DNA of 64,000 bases from Bacillota bacterium (lineage in GTDB: Bacteria > Bacillota > Clostridia > Christensenellales > UBA3700): positions 186,001 through 250,000 of the forward strand of contig JAEWXG010000012.1 of assembly GCA_023396095.1 (NCBI GenBank), read 5' to 3'. Position 1 is the first letter of the stretch. The number at the start of each line of letters is the position of its first letter. Of this stretch, positions 53,631-63,603 are shown in pieces. A model generated the notes under the pieces. That model worked only from the letters and a program-made list of their open reading frames with translations, made no database searches and was not told where the DNA came from. Position numbers and translations under genes: made by a program.

Positions 53631-56060
53631 ATGGATTATAAATTGGTAGATAAAAAATGGCAAACATTCTGGGAAGAAAACAAAACATATAAATTCAATA
53701 CAAAAAAAATTGATAAAAAGAAGTATGTTTTAGAAATGCTCCCTTATCCTTCAAGCGCCAAACTCCACGTTGGACATTGGTATAACTATGGCCCTTCTGA
53801 CACTTATGCTAGATTCAAAAGAATGCAGGGATATGAAGTGTTCCAACCAATGGGCTTTGATGCATTTGGCTTACCTGCAGAAAACTATGCAATAAAAACT
53901 GGAATCCATCCACAAGATAGCACGATAGAAAATATTAAAAAAATGGAAATCACTTTAAAGGAAATTGGTACTTCTATTGACTGGGATTATGAAATTAAAA
54001 CTTGTATGCCAGATTACTATAAATGGACTCAATGGTTATTTGAACAATTTTACAAAAAAGGTCTTGCTTATAGAAAAAATGCCCCTGTAAACTGGTGTCC
54101 TTCTTGTAATACAGTTCTTGCTAACGAGCAAGTTGTTGACAATAGATGTGAAAGATGTACTAGCGAAGTTGTAAGAAAAGATTTAACACAATGGTTTTTC
54201 AAAATTACTGATTATGCTGAAGAGTTGTTATCGGGATTAGAAACAATTGATTGGCCGGAAAAAACAAAGTTAATGCAAAAAAATTGGATCGGAAAATCAG
54301 TTGGATCGGAAGTTAATTTTGTTTGTGAGAGCGGTGATCAATTTAGCGTCTTTACTACTCGTGTTGATACCTTATATGGAGTTCAATATGTGGTTTTAGC
54401 GCCAGAACATCCTCTTGTGAAGAAATTAACAACAGATGAAAATAAAAAAGCTGTTGAAGAATATTTAGAATATGTTTCTAAAGCAAATGAAATCGAAAGA
54501 TTATCTTCGACAAGAGAAAAAACAGGTGTTTTTATCGGTGCATATTGTATACATCCATTAACTAAAAAAAGAATTCCTATTTGGATTAGTGATTATGTTT
54601 TATTTTCTTATGGCACAGGTGCTGTTATGGGCGTTCCTGCCCACGACGAAAGAGACTTTGCTTTTGCCACAAAGTATAACTTGCCAATTACAAGGGTCGT
54701 TGCAAGTGCTGATAAAATAAATGATGAACTTCCTTTCGTTGAATATGGTATTTCAGTTAACAGTGATATATTTTCAAATCTTAAAACTCACGAAGCACAG
54801 GAAAAAATAGTGGAAAAACTGGAAGCAATCGGAGCAGGGAAAAAGAAGATCAACTACAGATTAAGAGATTGGTTAATTTCAAGACAGAGATATTGGGGTT
54901 GCCCTATTCCTGTTATACATTGTCCGCACTGCGGAGAAGTTTTAGTCCCTGAAAAAGATCTTCCTGTCCTTTTGCCATATAATGTTGACTTTACCCCTGA
55001 CGGAAAATCACCTTTGTTAAAAAGTGAAGAATTTATGAACGTAAAATGTCCAAAATGCGGAGCCGACGCTAAAAGGGAACCAGATACACTCGACACTTTC
55101 GTTTGTTCATCATGGTATTTTTTAAGATACCCAGATGCTCATAATGATAAAGAAGCTTTCAACAAAGAATTGATTAATAAAATGTTACCTGTAGACAAGT
55201 ATATCGGTGGAGCCGAACACGCTTGTATGCACCTTCTTTATGCAAGATTTTTTACTAAAGCATTAAGAGACATGGGACACTTAAACTTCGATGAACCTTT
55301 TACATCACTTGTGCATCAAGGTACAATTTTGGGCCCAGACAGCAATAAAATGAGCAAATCACGCGGAAATGTTATTTCACCAGATGATTTCGTAAGAGAT
55401 TTAGGCTCTGATATATTTAGGTTGTATTTAATGTTCGGCTTTTCTTATACGGAAGGTGGTCCTTGGAGTTCTAACGGTATAGAATCAACAAAAAAATTTG
55501 TTGATAGAGTTGTTAGATTAGTTGAAGATTCTTTGACTATTACTGAAGGGCATAACAACTTCGGAGAAAACGAAAAAGAATTAAATTTTGTTAGAAATAA
55601 TTCAATTAAATCTATAGCAAATGATTTGGAGAACTTCTCTTTCAATACTGCTATTGCCAGAATTATGGAATATCTTAATGCCTTAACGCAATATTCCAAT
55701 AAAAAAGATATTAACGTTGTTTTCTATAAGAAATGCATTTTTGATTTAGTTTTATTGCTTGCTCCATTCGCTCCTCACGTTTCAGAAGAATTACATGAAA
55801 TGTTGGGTGAAAAAGGATCTATATTTGAAAAATCTTATCCGGTATATGATGTAGCAGCATTGGTTAAAGATAGTTACGAGCTAGCAGTGCAAATTAACTC
55901 AAAAATAAGAGGAAAAATACTGGTTGCAAATAATATGTCAGATGAGGAAATTAAATCAGTGGCTATGCAAAATGAAACAATTGCAAAACTTTTAGAAAAT
56001 AGTACAATCGTTAAAACTGTTGTTATACCGAAACGATTAATCAATTTTGTAATTAAATAA
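53631..56060 (+). CDS. leuS: leucyl-tRNA synthetase
   Basis: This 809-residue class I synthetase has HVGH at 46-49, an inserted CP1 editing domain (FTTRVDTLYGVQYVVLAPEH), CPxC and CPHC zinc sites, KMSKS near residue 575 (NKMSKSRGN) and an anticodon-binding C-terminus. GAAGGAG precedes the ATG. It lies 13 nt before serS in one operon. Confidence 0.98.
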   Translation: MDYKLVDKKWQTFWEENKTYKFNTKKIDKKKYVLEMLPYPSSAKLHVGHWYNYGPSDTYARFKRMQGYEVFQPMGFDAFGLPAENYAIKTGIHPQDSTIENIKKMEITLKEIGTSIDWDYEIKTCMPDYYKWTQWLFEQFYKKGLAYRKNAPVNWCPSCNTVLANEQVVDNRCERCTSEVVRKDLTQWFFKITDYAEELLSGLETIDWPEKTKLMQKNWIGKSVGSEVNFVCESGDQFSVFTTRVDTLYGVQYVVLAPEHPLVKKLTTDENKKAVEEYLEYVSKANEIERLSSTREKTGVFIGAYCIHPLTKKRIPIWISDYVLFSYGTGAVMGVPAHDERDFAFATKYNLPITRVVASADKINDELPFVEYGISVNSDIFSNLKTHEAQEKIVEKLEAIGAGKKKINYRLRDWLISRQRYWGCPIPVIHCPHCGEVLVPEKDLPVLLPYNVDFTPDGKSPLLKSEEFMNVKCPKCGADAKREPDTLDTFVCSSWYFLRYPDAHNDKEAFNKELINKMLPVDKYIGGAEHACMHLLYARFFTKALRDMGHLNFDEPFTSLVHQGTILGPDSNKMSKSRGNVISPDDFVRDLGSDIFRLYLMFGFSYTEGGPWSSNGIESTKKFVDRVVRLVEDSLTITEGHNNFGENEKELNFVRNNSIKSIANDLENFSFNTAIARIMEYLNALTQYSNKKDINVVFYKKCIFDLVLLLAPFAPHVSEELHEMLGEKGSIFEKSYPVYDVAALVKDSYELAVQINSKIRGKILVANNMSDEEIKSVAMQNETIAKLLENSTIVKTVVIPKRLINFVIK

Positions 56061-56073
56061 GAGGTAAATAATT

Positions 56074-57360
56074 ATGTTAGATTTAAAGTTTGTAATTGAT
56101 AATATAGATTATGTTAATAAAAAGTTGGCTACAAGAAGTGGATTTTATTCTGCCGATAAACTTATCGAATTGAATGCTGAAAGAAAAGCCATTATTTCCA
56201 ATGTTGAATCACTTAAAGCAAATAAAAATGCTGTTTCAAAACAAGTTGGTGAAATGAAAAAAAATAAACAAGATGCTTCAGAAATTATTGAAAAAATGCA
56301 AGAAATTAATGCTACAATCAAGGAACTCGACGAAAGATTATCTTTTTTGGAAAACGAAATAAAAAGTTCTCTTCTCGCTATTCCTAATATCCCAAGCGAT
56401 TCCACTCCAATTGGAAAAGATAGTAATGACAATGTTGAAGTAAGAAAATTTTTAACTCCTACTACTTTTAATTTTGAGCCAAAAGCTCACTGGGATTTAG
56501 GAGAGGCTTTAGATATATTTGATTGGCCTAGGGCATCTAAAATAACAGGTGCTAGATTCACTGTTTACAAAGGATTAGGGGCAAAACTGGAAAGAGCTGT
56601 TATCAATTTTATGCTAGATACTCATGCTGAATCTGGGTACACTGAAATTTTGCCACCATTTATGGTAAATAAGGATAGTATGATTGGGACAGGTCAATTA
56701 CCTAAATTCGTTGATGATATGTATGCTGTTACAGGAACAGATTACTACCTAATCCCTACAGCAGAAGTTCCTGTTACAAACCTACATAGAAATGACATTT
56801 TACAAGAAAGTGATTTGCCGATTTCGTACTGTTCATACACTGCTTGTTTTAGAGGTGAAGCTGGCTCCGCCGGCAGAGATACTCGTGGTTTAATTAGACA
56901 ACATCAATTTAATAAAGTAGAACTTGTAAAATTTGCTTCCCCAGAAAACAGTTTTGAACAATTAGAAATTTTAACAGGTAATGCAGAGAAAATTTTACAA
57001 CTTTTAAAATTGCCTTATCGTGTTGTTAATCTATGCACAGGTGATCTAGGTTTCTCTTCAACCAAAACATATGATATTGAGGTTTGGATGCCAAGTTATA
57101 ATAGGTATGTTGAAATATCTTCTTGCTCTAATTTTGTCGACTACCAAGCAAGAAGAGCAAATATTAAATATAGAGATAAAGATGGAAAATTGCAATTAGT
57201 CCATACTTTAAACGGAAGCGGTCTTGCTGTTGGCAGAACCGTTGCTGCAATTTTGGAAAACTTCCAAAATCCTGACGGATCAATTACTGTTCCGGAAGTT
57301 TTAAGAAAATACATCGGTACAGATATTATTAATATAGTACAAAAAGGAGAATTTTTATGA
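56074..57360 (+). CDS. serS: seryl-tRNA synthetase
   Basis: This 428-residue class II synthetase has an N-terminal coiled-coil arm (residues 30-105) that grips the long variable arm of tRNA-Ser. Motif 2 is TACFRGEAGSAGRDTRGLIRQ and motif 3 is NGSGLAVGRTVAAILEN. It could also charge tRNA-Sec, but there is no sign of selenocysteine genes here. The stop overlaps the next ATG (ATGA). Confidence 0.98.
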   Translation: MLDLKFVIDNIDYVNKKLATRSGFYSADKLIELNAERKAIISNVESLKANKNAVSKQVGEMKKNKQDASEIIEKMQEINATIKELDERLSFLENEIKSSLLAIPNIPSDSTPIGKDSNDNVEVRKFLTPTTFNFEPKAHWDLGEALDIFDWPRASKITGARFTVYKGLGAKLERAVINFMLDTHAESGYTEILPPFMVNKDSMIGTGQLPKFVDDMYAVTGTDYYLIPTAEVPVTNLHRNDILQESDLPISYCSYTACFRGEAGSAGRDTRGLIRQHQFNKVELVKFASPENSFEQLEILTGNAEKILQLLKLPYRVVNLCTGDLGFSSTKTYDIEVWMPSYNRYVEISSCSNFVDYQARRANIKYRDKDGKLQLVHTLNGSGLAVGRTVAAILENFQNPDGSITVPEVLRKYIGTDIINIVQKGEFL

Positions 57361-58388
57361 CATTAATGCAAAACGAAATTTTTTCTGAGCCTTTGGTAAT
57401 TCAAAGAACAATTGATACCAACATCGAGTTAGTTCAAACAATAGCCAAAGAACTTAAGAAAAGAAATATCAAAACTATTTTTACAATGGCTAGAGGAACA
57501 TCTGATAATGCTGCTACTTGTTTCTCGTTTGCTTGCCAAACATTTACTAATATTAAAGTTGGTAAATTCCACCCATCAATAGCAACAATTTATAATGCAA
57601 AACTTGATATGTCAGATACTTGCTTATTAGTTATCTCTCAAAGTGGTATGTCAAAAGATACTATCGATGTGCTAAGAAAAGCAAAAGCAAATGGTGCATT
57701 TATTGTAGGCGTGACAAATAACCTTGACTCTCTAACAGCAAAAGAATCTGATTTTCATATTTATTTAAATGTTGATGAAGAAAAAAGTGTTGCTGCTACA
57801 AAAACTTATATAAGCGAATTGGTAGCATTATATATGCTTGTTGAGGCTCTTTCAAATAAAAGCTTTATAAATGATATAAAGAAAATCCCAGCAAGAATAA
57901 AAGATATACTAACTTTAAACGATAAAATAAAATTAATTGCAAAACAACTTTCTAAATTAAATAATTTTATAATCTTATCAAGAGGACATATGCAAGGTAC
58001 TTGTGATGAAATAGGCTTAAAATTAACTGAATGTTGCTACCTTTATACAAAAACTTTCTCATCAGCTAATTTTATGCACGGACCTCTTTCCTTACTTGCA
58101 GAAAATGCAAATATAGTTCTTCTAGCTCCTTCAGGAGTTAATGAACAAGAATACATTTCGCTTGCAAAAAGAGCAAAAGAAGCTAAAGCAAATCTGATTG
58201 CTTTTAGTGATATAAAAGAGATTTTAGATTTTGCTGATATTTCTCTAATTATGCCTACATATGATGATTTAACAAATTCTATAACTTATGGCGTTGTTGC
58301 TTCTTTATTAGCACTTAATACTGGCATAGAAAGAGGAATTGACGTTGATCAACCAAGAAATCTAAACAAAGTAACTATTACTCTTTAG
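57357..58388 (+). CDS. double-SIS sugar isomerase domain protein (GlmS isomerase-like)
   Basis: This 343-residue protein has two SIS domains (ARGTSDNAATCF with ISQSGMSKDTIDVL; later SRGHMQGTCDEIGLKLTE). It resembles the C-terminal isomerase half of GlmS without the glutaminase domain, as in AgaS and related amino-sugar deaminase/isomerases. The substrate is unknown, probably an amino-sugar phosphate. Translationally coupled to serS by a 4-nt overlap. Confidence 0.85.
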   Translation: MTLMQNEIFSEPLVIQRTIDTNIELVQTIAKELKKRNIKTIFTMARGTSDNAATCFSFACQTFTNIKVGKFHPSIATIYNAKLDMSDTCLLVISQSGMSKDTIDVLRKAKANGAFIVGVTNNLDSLTAKESDFHIYLNVDEEKSVAATKTYISELVALYMLVEALSNKSFINDIKKIPARIKDILTLNDKIKLIAKQLSKLNNFIILSRGHMQGTCDEIGLKLTECCYLYTKTFSSANFMHGPLSLLAENANIVLLAPSGVNEQEYISLAKRAKEAKANLIAFSDIKEILDFADISLIMPTYDDLTNSITYGVVASLLALNTGIERGIDVDQPRNLNKVTITL

Positions 58389-58413
58389 AACTTAAAAACT
58401 TAAAAATAAATTT

Positions 58414-58450
58414 AAGAATGGCTTGAGCAAAAAAGTCATTCTTTTTTTTA
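58414..58450 (+). terminator. terminator of leuS-serS-SIS
   Basis: AAGAATG / CATTCTT stem followed by a T8 run. Confidence 0.75.
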
Positions 58451-58486
58451 TAACTATTCCTCACTCTTGCAATTTATGAGCAAAAA

Positions 58487-58532
58487 TAAAAAACCTCTAA
58501 AATTCTTTCTTTTTAAAGTTTTTTAGAGGTTA
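58487..58532 (-). terminator. terminator of the downstream minus-strand gene(s)
   Basis: AACCTCTAAAA / TTTTAGAGGTT stem, followed on the minus strand by TTTTTTATTTTT. Confidence 0.75.
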
Positions 58533-58563
58533 ATATTAATAAAAAAGAGGTTTATTTTTATAG

Positions 58564-59223
58564 TTAATCAACTCTTTGTTTTGAAAATACTACAACTTTT
58601 GTTGATTCTCCATCAAATTCTGATCTTTCAAATGCCATTCTGTCATTATCGAGATACACAATTTCTTCATCATCAAAAAGTGAAAGAAATTCATCTACTT
58701 TATCAATATCTAAATCTGTATCTTTATCTTTATAATGCATTGGAATAACTATATCAGGCATAATTAACGACACATACTCTTTTGCCGTTGCAGCATCAAT
58801 TGTATATTTACCGCCAACTGGGATAAATAGTATATTTACAGGGCCAATAGCTTCAAGAATGGAAATATGTGGCTCCATATTGATATCTCCCATATGACAT
58901 ACATCAATACCGTCCATTCTATATTTAAAAACTAAATTGTCACCTTTATTGTGTTTTGTTTCTTGCGCTTGTGGACATTTAAAACTATATATTTGGACAC
59001 CTTTAACATCAAAAGCCCCAACTGTATCAATAATTTGAGGTTCCCCTATTATTTCCGATAAAGGATTATATTTTGTGTAATTATGGCTTACTGTAACTAC
59101 ATCCGCCTTTACAGGTGGCATTTTAAATCCAACACTTTTTTCATTAAATGGATCTGCCACAATACTACTTCCAGTAGATTCTTCTAATTTAAAACACGAA
59201 TGGCCAAGCCATCGAACTTCCAT
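58564..59223 (-). CDS. MBL-fold protein with degenerate metal site (UlaG-like)
   Basis: This 219-residue member of the metallo-beta-lactamase fold is of the Lactamase_B_3/UlaG-like class (EVRWLGHSCFKLE; VCHMGDINMEP; PVGGKYTIDA; IPMHYKDKD). The metal motif HxHxDH is not conserved: it reads SHNYTKYN at 46-53, so only H47 remains of the first four ligands, although later His (CHMGD, PMHY) remain. Enzymatic activity is therefore doubtful. GGAGG precedes the ATG. Own promoter, own terminator. Confidence 0.8.
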   Translation of the reverse strand: MEVRWLGHSCFKLEESTGSSIVADPFNEKSVGFKMPPVKADVVTVSHNYTKYNPLSEIIGEPQIIDTVGAFDVKGVQIYSFKCPQAQETKHNKGDNLVFKYRMDGIDVCHMGDINMEPHISILEAIGPVNILFIPVGGKYTIDAATAKEYVSLIMPDIVIPMHYKDKDTDLDIDKVDEFLSLFDDEEIVYLDNDRMAFERSEFDGESTKVVVFSKQRVD

Positions 59224-59233
59224 ATATCCTCCA

Positions 59234-59248
59234 TGTCATTTTCTGACA
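59234..59248. promoter_or_regulatory. 15-bp inverted repeat before the MBL gene
   Basis: TGTCA-TTTTC-TGACA between the SD and the likely promoter region; a possible operator. Confidence 0.3.
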
Positions 59249-59289
59249 ACTTAATAATATGCTAGCACAAGAAAAATGGCATTGCAATA

Positions 59290-60489
59290 TTAATCAATAT
59301 CCAAAGCGTCTTCTTTCTCTGGCCCTGGTATATTATATTTTTTAATCAAATCATTTATTTTATCATGCGGGTCTAATAATTCAGATAGTGACATTCCTTG
59401 ATTGCAAGCTACGATTATATATGCTAAAAATTTAGATAAATCTGCACATATAAACCATTCTCTTTGTTTTAATTCCTCAGGAACATAAGTTAAATTCGTA
59501 CTAATCACAGCAGTAAATAACCCTTGCTCATATGCATCATCAAATTTTTTAAGGCCTTCTGTAAATAATGCATAAGTTGCTGTTAAGAAAATCTTTTCTG
59601 CACCATACTCCTTTAGTTCTGAACATAATCTTAAAACTGAATCGCCAGTAGCTATTATATCATCCGCAACAAATACTGTTTTCCCCTTAACGTCGTTACC
59701 AATATATTCGTGCGCAACTATTGGATTACGGCCATTAACGATTGTTGAATAATCTCTACGCTTATAAAACATTCCCAAGTCTACTCCAAGTACAGCAGAA
59801 TAGTACATATTTCTACTCATCGCTCCCTCGTCCGGACTAACAACCATGAAATTATTTTTATCAACTTTTACATTTGGATATTTTCTTAGTAATGCTTTTA
59901 AAATTTGATATGTTGGCAAAAAATTATCAAATCCCATTAATGGTACTGCGTTTTGAACTCTTGGGTCATGTGCATCAAAAGTAATAATATCAGTAACTCC
60001 CATATCATATAACTCATGAAGCATTTGTGAACAATCCAATGATTCACGGGCATTTCTTCTATGCTGTCTACCACCATAAAGCAATGGCATAATAACTGTA
60101 ATTTTGCTAGCTTTTCCAGCCATTGCAGAAATTATCCTTTTTAAATCTGCATAATGGTCATCTGGAGACATTCTGTTTTTTCTTCCAAACATTTCATATT
60201 CAATTGAATAATTTCCAACATCGCAAAGAATATATACATCCTTACCCCTAACGGTTTCACATACCATACCTTTGGCGTCACCTGTTGTAAATCTAGGACA
60301 TTGATTTTTCAATAAAAATGTTCCTTTTGGATTTGTTTTGCAATGTATACTGGCTTTTTCCTTAAACCATTTATTCAAATAATAGTCTATTTGTTCTGCA
60401 ATTTCTTGCGCTCCTGATAAAGGTATAATTGAAAGTCTGTTTTCTTTTTCCTTCTCATAAGTAAATATCGCTTCTACAAAAGGCGTCAT
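59290..60489 (-). CDS. ribose-phosphate pyrophosphokinase (long variant)
   Basis: This PRPP synthetase-family protein of about 399 residues is longer than the usual 315, with extra N-terminal and insert regions. Catalytic-type features include YGGRQHRRNARES, FDAHDPRV (the HDxR metal region) and the PRPP loop VFVADDIIATGDS. The start MTPFVEAIF has GGAGG upstream. It makes PRPP from ribose-5-phosphate and ATP unless the long form has a distinct role. It lies about 16 nt after the DUF1846 gene, suggesting a joint transcript. Confidence 0.85.
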   Translation of the reverse strand: MTPFVEAIFTYEKEKENRLSIIPLSGAQEIAEQIDYYLNKWFKEKASIHCKTNPKGTFLLKNQCPRFTTGDAKGMVCETVRGKDVYILCDVGNYSIEYEMFGRKNRMSPDDHYADLKRIISAMAGKASKITVIMPLLYGGRQHRRNARESLDCSQMLHELYDMGVTDIITFDAHDPRVQNAVPLMGFDNFLPTYQILKALLRKYPNVKVDKNNFMVVSPDEGAMSRNMYYSAVLGVDLGMFYKRRDYSTIVNGRNPIVAHEYIGNDVKGKTVFVADDIIATGDSVLRLCSELKEYGAEKIFLTATYALFTEGLKKFDDAYEQGLFTAVISTNLTYVPEELKQREWFICADLSKFLAYIIVACNQGMSLSELLDPHDKINDLIKKYNIPGPEKEDALDID

Positions 60490-60505
60490 TTTATATCCCT
60501 CCAAA

Positions 60506-61975
60506 TTAATAATACGTAGCCATTATAGGCTCTGTCGTTAAATAAATATTCATTTTATGCATTATAATATCGTCACTTTTATTTATCATTGATGAAGCAT
60601 GTGCATCACACTTTGAAAGCTCACCAACTTTGTCTAAGGCTTTTTTAACTTGAGTATTCCCAGTAGCGCTAATACTTAATGCAACCAGTGTCTCTTCTAA
60701 AGTTAAAACTTTATCCTCTTTTAAACAATCTTTTTTCATTTTTAAAATTGGTTTTAAAATTGACGATGATATTAACTCAACTTCATCATCTATCTTAGCT
60801 AAATACTTGATTGCATTCAATAACATCGCAGATGCTGCAGATAATAAACTTCCTTCCTTACCCGTAATGATTTTACCATCTTCTAACTCAATAGCTATAA
60901 CTGTTGTCTTTTCTTTTTCGCTTTTTTCTTTTGAAATCATAACAACAGGCCTATCTAGTACCGATATATTTAATTCGCTCATTAAATACTCTATTTTTTC
61001 TTGAGTAGACTTATCATTTAATCCTTGAACATAATCACATTGGGCCTTAAAGTATCTCCTCAATACTTCTTTTTTTGCCATATTGGAACATAACTCGTCA
61101 TCAACAATAGCATGAGCAATCATATTAACTCCCATATCTGTTGGTGATTTATATATTTCCTCTCCCATAATTTTAGATATTATTGATTTTACAACAGGAA
61201 AAACTTCAATATCTCTATTATAGTTAACAGTTTTTTCTCCGTAAGCTTCAAGATGGAAAATATCTATCATATTTACATCTTTTAAGTCTGCAGTAGCAGC
61301 TTCGTATGCTATATTAACAGGATGCTTTAGCGGCAAATTCCAAACAGGGAATGTCTCGTATTTTGCATATCCTGCTTTACTTCCATTTTTAAACTCATGG
61401 TATAGTTGGCAAAGACAAGTTGCAAGCTTTCCACTTCCTGGACCAGGAGCTGTAACTACTACTAACTTTTTTGTTGTTTTAATATATGGATTTTGCCCAT
61501 ATCCTTCATCTGAAATAATAGTTTCAATATCTGTTGGATAGCCTTTCGTCTTCGTATGAATATATACTTTGATATTTCTACGTTCTAATTTTCTTTTATA
61601 AATGTCTGCTGACATTTGATTAGCATATTGAGTAATAACAACACTATTAACGTCAATTTTTCTAGATTTAAAAAACTCAATTAACCTTAATGTGTCTGTT
61701 CCGTAATCAACTAACGAATCAGATCTAATTTTATTCCTTTCCAGATCATTAGCAGAAATAGCAATTATTACTTCTGCATCATTTTTTAATGTTTCCAAAA
61801 TTTTAATTTTTACTTGTGGATCAAATCCCGGCAATACCCTTGCCGCATGACCATCATCCAACAATTTGCCACCAAACTCTAAATACAATTTATTACCGGG
61901 TGTTAAAGCTATTCTATTAAGAATTTTTTCAGTTTGTTCTTTAACATATCGTTCATTATCAAATCCTAATTTCAT
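60506..61975 (-). CDS. DUF1846 family protein
   Basis: This 489-residue protein starts KLGFDNERYVKEQTEKIL and contains LYLEFGGKLLDDGHAARVLPGF, VTAPGPGSGKLATCLCQLYHE (a P-loop-like glycine-rich stretch) and AHAIVDDELCSNMAKKEVLRRY. These blocks match the DUF1846 family, whose length is about 490-500. Structure-level work on the family exists but I know of no firm function. SD GAGG lies before the ATG. Upstream of the PRPP synthetase-like gene on one probable transcript. Confidence 0.88.
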   Translation of the reverse strand: MKLGFDNERYVKEQTEKILNRIALTPGNKLYLEFGGKLLDDGHAARVLPGFDPQVKIKILETLKNDAEVIIAISANDLERNKIRSDSLVDYGTDTLRLIEFFKSRKIDVNSVVITQYANQMSADIYKRKLERRNIKVYIHTKTKGYPTDIETIISDEGYGQNPYIKTTKKLVVVTAPGPGSGKLATCLCQLYHEFKNGSKAGYAKYETFPVWNLPLKHPVNIAYEAATADLKDVNMIDIFHLEAYGEKTVNYNRDIEVFPVVKSIISKIMGEEIYKSPTDMGVNMIAHAIVDDELCSNMAKKEVLRRYFKAQCDYVQGLNDKSTQEKIEYLMSELNISVLDRPVVMISKEKSEKEKTTVIAIELEDGKIITGKEGSLLSAASAMLLNAIKYLAKIDDEVELISSSILKPILKMKKDCLKEDKVLTLEETLVALSISATGNTQVKKALDKVGELSKCDAHASSMINKSDDIIMHKMNIYLTTEPIMATYY

Positions 61976-62074
61976 ATTGCCTCAATTCATTCGATTATAT
62001 AGTAGCATTTTTATTTTTTTCATGCACATTATATTGCGTGCGACTTTTTATAAATCCATAAAAAATAATTATTG

Positions 62075-63442
62075 CTATAATGAATAACCTTCTTTAGCCA
62101 TTTTTTCAGCTTTTGCATTTATGGAATCAATGAACTCATCATTGTTCTTAGTCTTAATCATTGCATCAATTAAACTTTCTGTGGCTTCTTGCGTATCTCC
62201 AGACGAAAGTATCCTTCTTATGGCAAATGTAGCTTTCAATTCTTTATCTGTTAATAATAGATCTTCTCTTCTAGTTCCACTTCTATTCAAATCAATTGCA
62301 GGGAAGATTCTCTTTTCTGACAATTTTCTATCCAAATGAATTTCCAAGTTCCCAGTTCCTTTAAATTCTTCATATATAACATCATCCATTCTAGAACCAG
62401 TATCCACAAGAGCCGTTGCAATAATAGTTAAACTTCCACCTTTTTCAATATTTCTTGCAGCACCAAAAAATCTTTTTGGTAAATGCAAAGATGCAGGATC
62501 AATACCACCGGACAAAGTCCTCCCAGATGGTTGAACAGTTAAATTGTATGCACGAGCAAGTCTTGTTAAGCTATCCATAATAATAACAACATCTTGTCCT
62601 TCCTCAACAAGTCGTTTTGCTCTTTCTATAACAAGTTCAGCAATTTTTGTATGATGCTCAGGGGTTTCATCAAATGTTGAATAAACCACCTCTCCATCAA
62701 TTGAGCGCTGCATATCCGTAACTTCTTCTGGTCTTTCATCTATTAATAGAACTATCAATTTCACATCTGCGTATTTTTTTGTAATAGCATTAGCCACTTT
62801 CTTTAATAAAGTTGTTTTACCAGCCTTTGGTGGTGAAACAATCATAGCTCTTTGCCCTTTCCCAATTGGGGCAATCAAGTCTATACATCTTATAGCAAAA
62901 TCTTTTGAGGTTTTTTCTGACTCAAGAACAAATCGTTCATCTGGGAATATAGGAACTAGATTCTCAAACTGCACTCTTGATTTCAAATTATCAATGCCGT
63001 GGCCATTAACTTCTAAAATTTCTGTTGCAGATATCGATTTATTTGCACCAGGTTGTTTAGCCTTGCATTTTACAAAATCACCTCTTCGTAAACCTAACCC
63101 TCTTATCAACTTATTGTTCACATGCACATCGCTACTATCAGTTGCTATCTCATAATTTTTTGTTCTCAAGAAGCCATAACCATCTGTCATAATATCGAGA
63201 ACACCTTCTATTTCCACTAAACTATCTTCTTTATCAGATGATATATCTAAATTGGGAACCATAAATTGAGGCTTTTCTATTTTGGGACCATTCTTTAATT
63301 TTACTTCGTTCCCACTTAAGGCATTGATAAAATCTTCTTTTGTTAACAAATTGCTTGAGTACACATTGCATTCTCTTGCATAATCTCTCAATTGAAATAA
63401 ATTCAATTTCTCTAATTCAGTATTTGGAACTTTTTCACTCAT
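62075..63442 (-). CDS. rho: transcription termination factor Rho
   Basis: The 455-residue hexameric RNA helicase starts at MSEKVPNTE (SD CTGGAG). Domains in order are the Rho N-domain (LNLFQLRDYARECNV), the cold-shock RNA-binding domain (DGYGFLRT) and the RecA-like ATPase with Walker A PPKAGKTT, Walker B VIIMDSLTRLARAYN and Q/R-loops. The longer ORF from 63463 lacks an SD. Alone in its transcript. Confidence 0.95.
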   Translation of the reverse strand: MSEKVPNTELEKLNLFQLRDYARECNVYSSNLLTKEDFINALSGNEVKLKNGPKIEKPQFMVPNLDISSDKEDSLVEIEGVLDIMTDGYGFLRTKNYEIATDSSDVHVNNKLIRGLGLRRGDFVKCKAKQPGANKSISATEILEVNGHGIDNLKSRVQFENLVPIFPDERFVLESEKTSKDFAIRCIDLIAPIGKGQRAMIVSPPKAGKTTLLKKVANAITKKYADVKLIVLLIDERPEEVTDMQRSIDGEVVYSTFDETPEHHTKIAELVIERAKRLVEEGQDVVIIMDSLTRLARAYNLTVQPSGRTLSGGIDPASLHLPKRFFGAARNIEKGGSLTIIATALVDTGSRMDDVIYEEFKGTGNLEIHLDRKLSEKRIFPAIDLNRSGTRREDLLLTDKELKATFAIRRILSSGDTQEATESLIDAMIKTKNNDEFIDSINAKAEKMAKEGYSL

Positions 63443-63603
63443 TTTTATCTCCAGAAATTTCATTATTCACATAAAAATTTTTAACACATAGAATAATAAA
63501 ATATAACTAAACTTCATTTCAAATATTATCTTTCAAACATAAAAACTGATAAATAACATAAAATTGTCTTTTCTTAAATTCTGTTGGAAAATTTAAATAA
63601 ACG
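63443..63603. other. AT-rich spacer between rho and amylase
   Basis: No gene or clear terminator seen; presumed rho promoter region. Confidence 0.3.
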
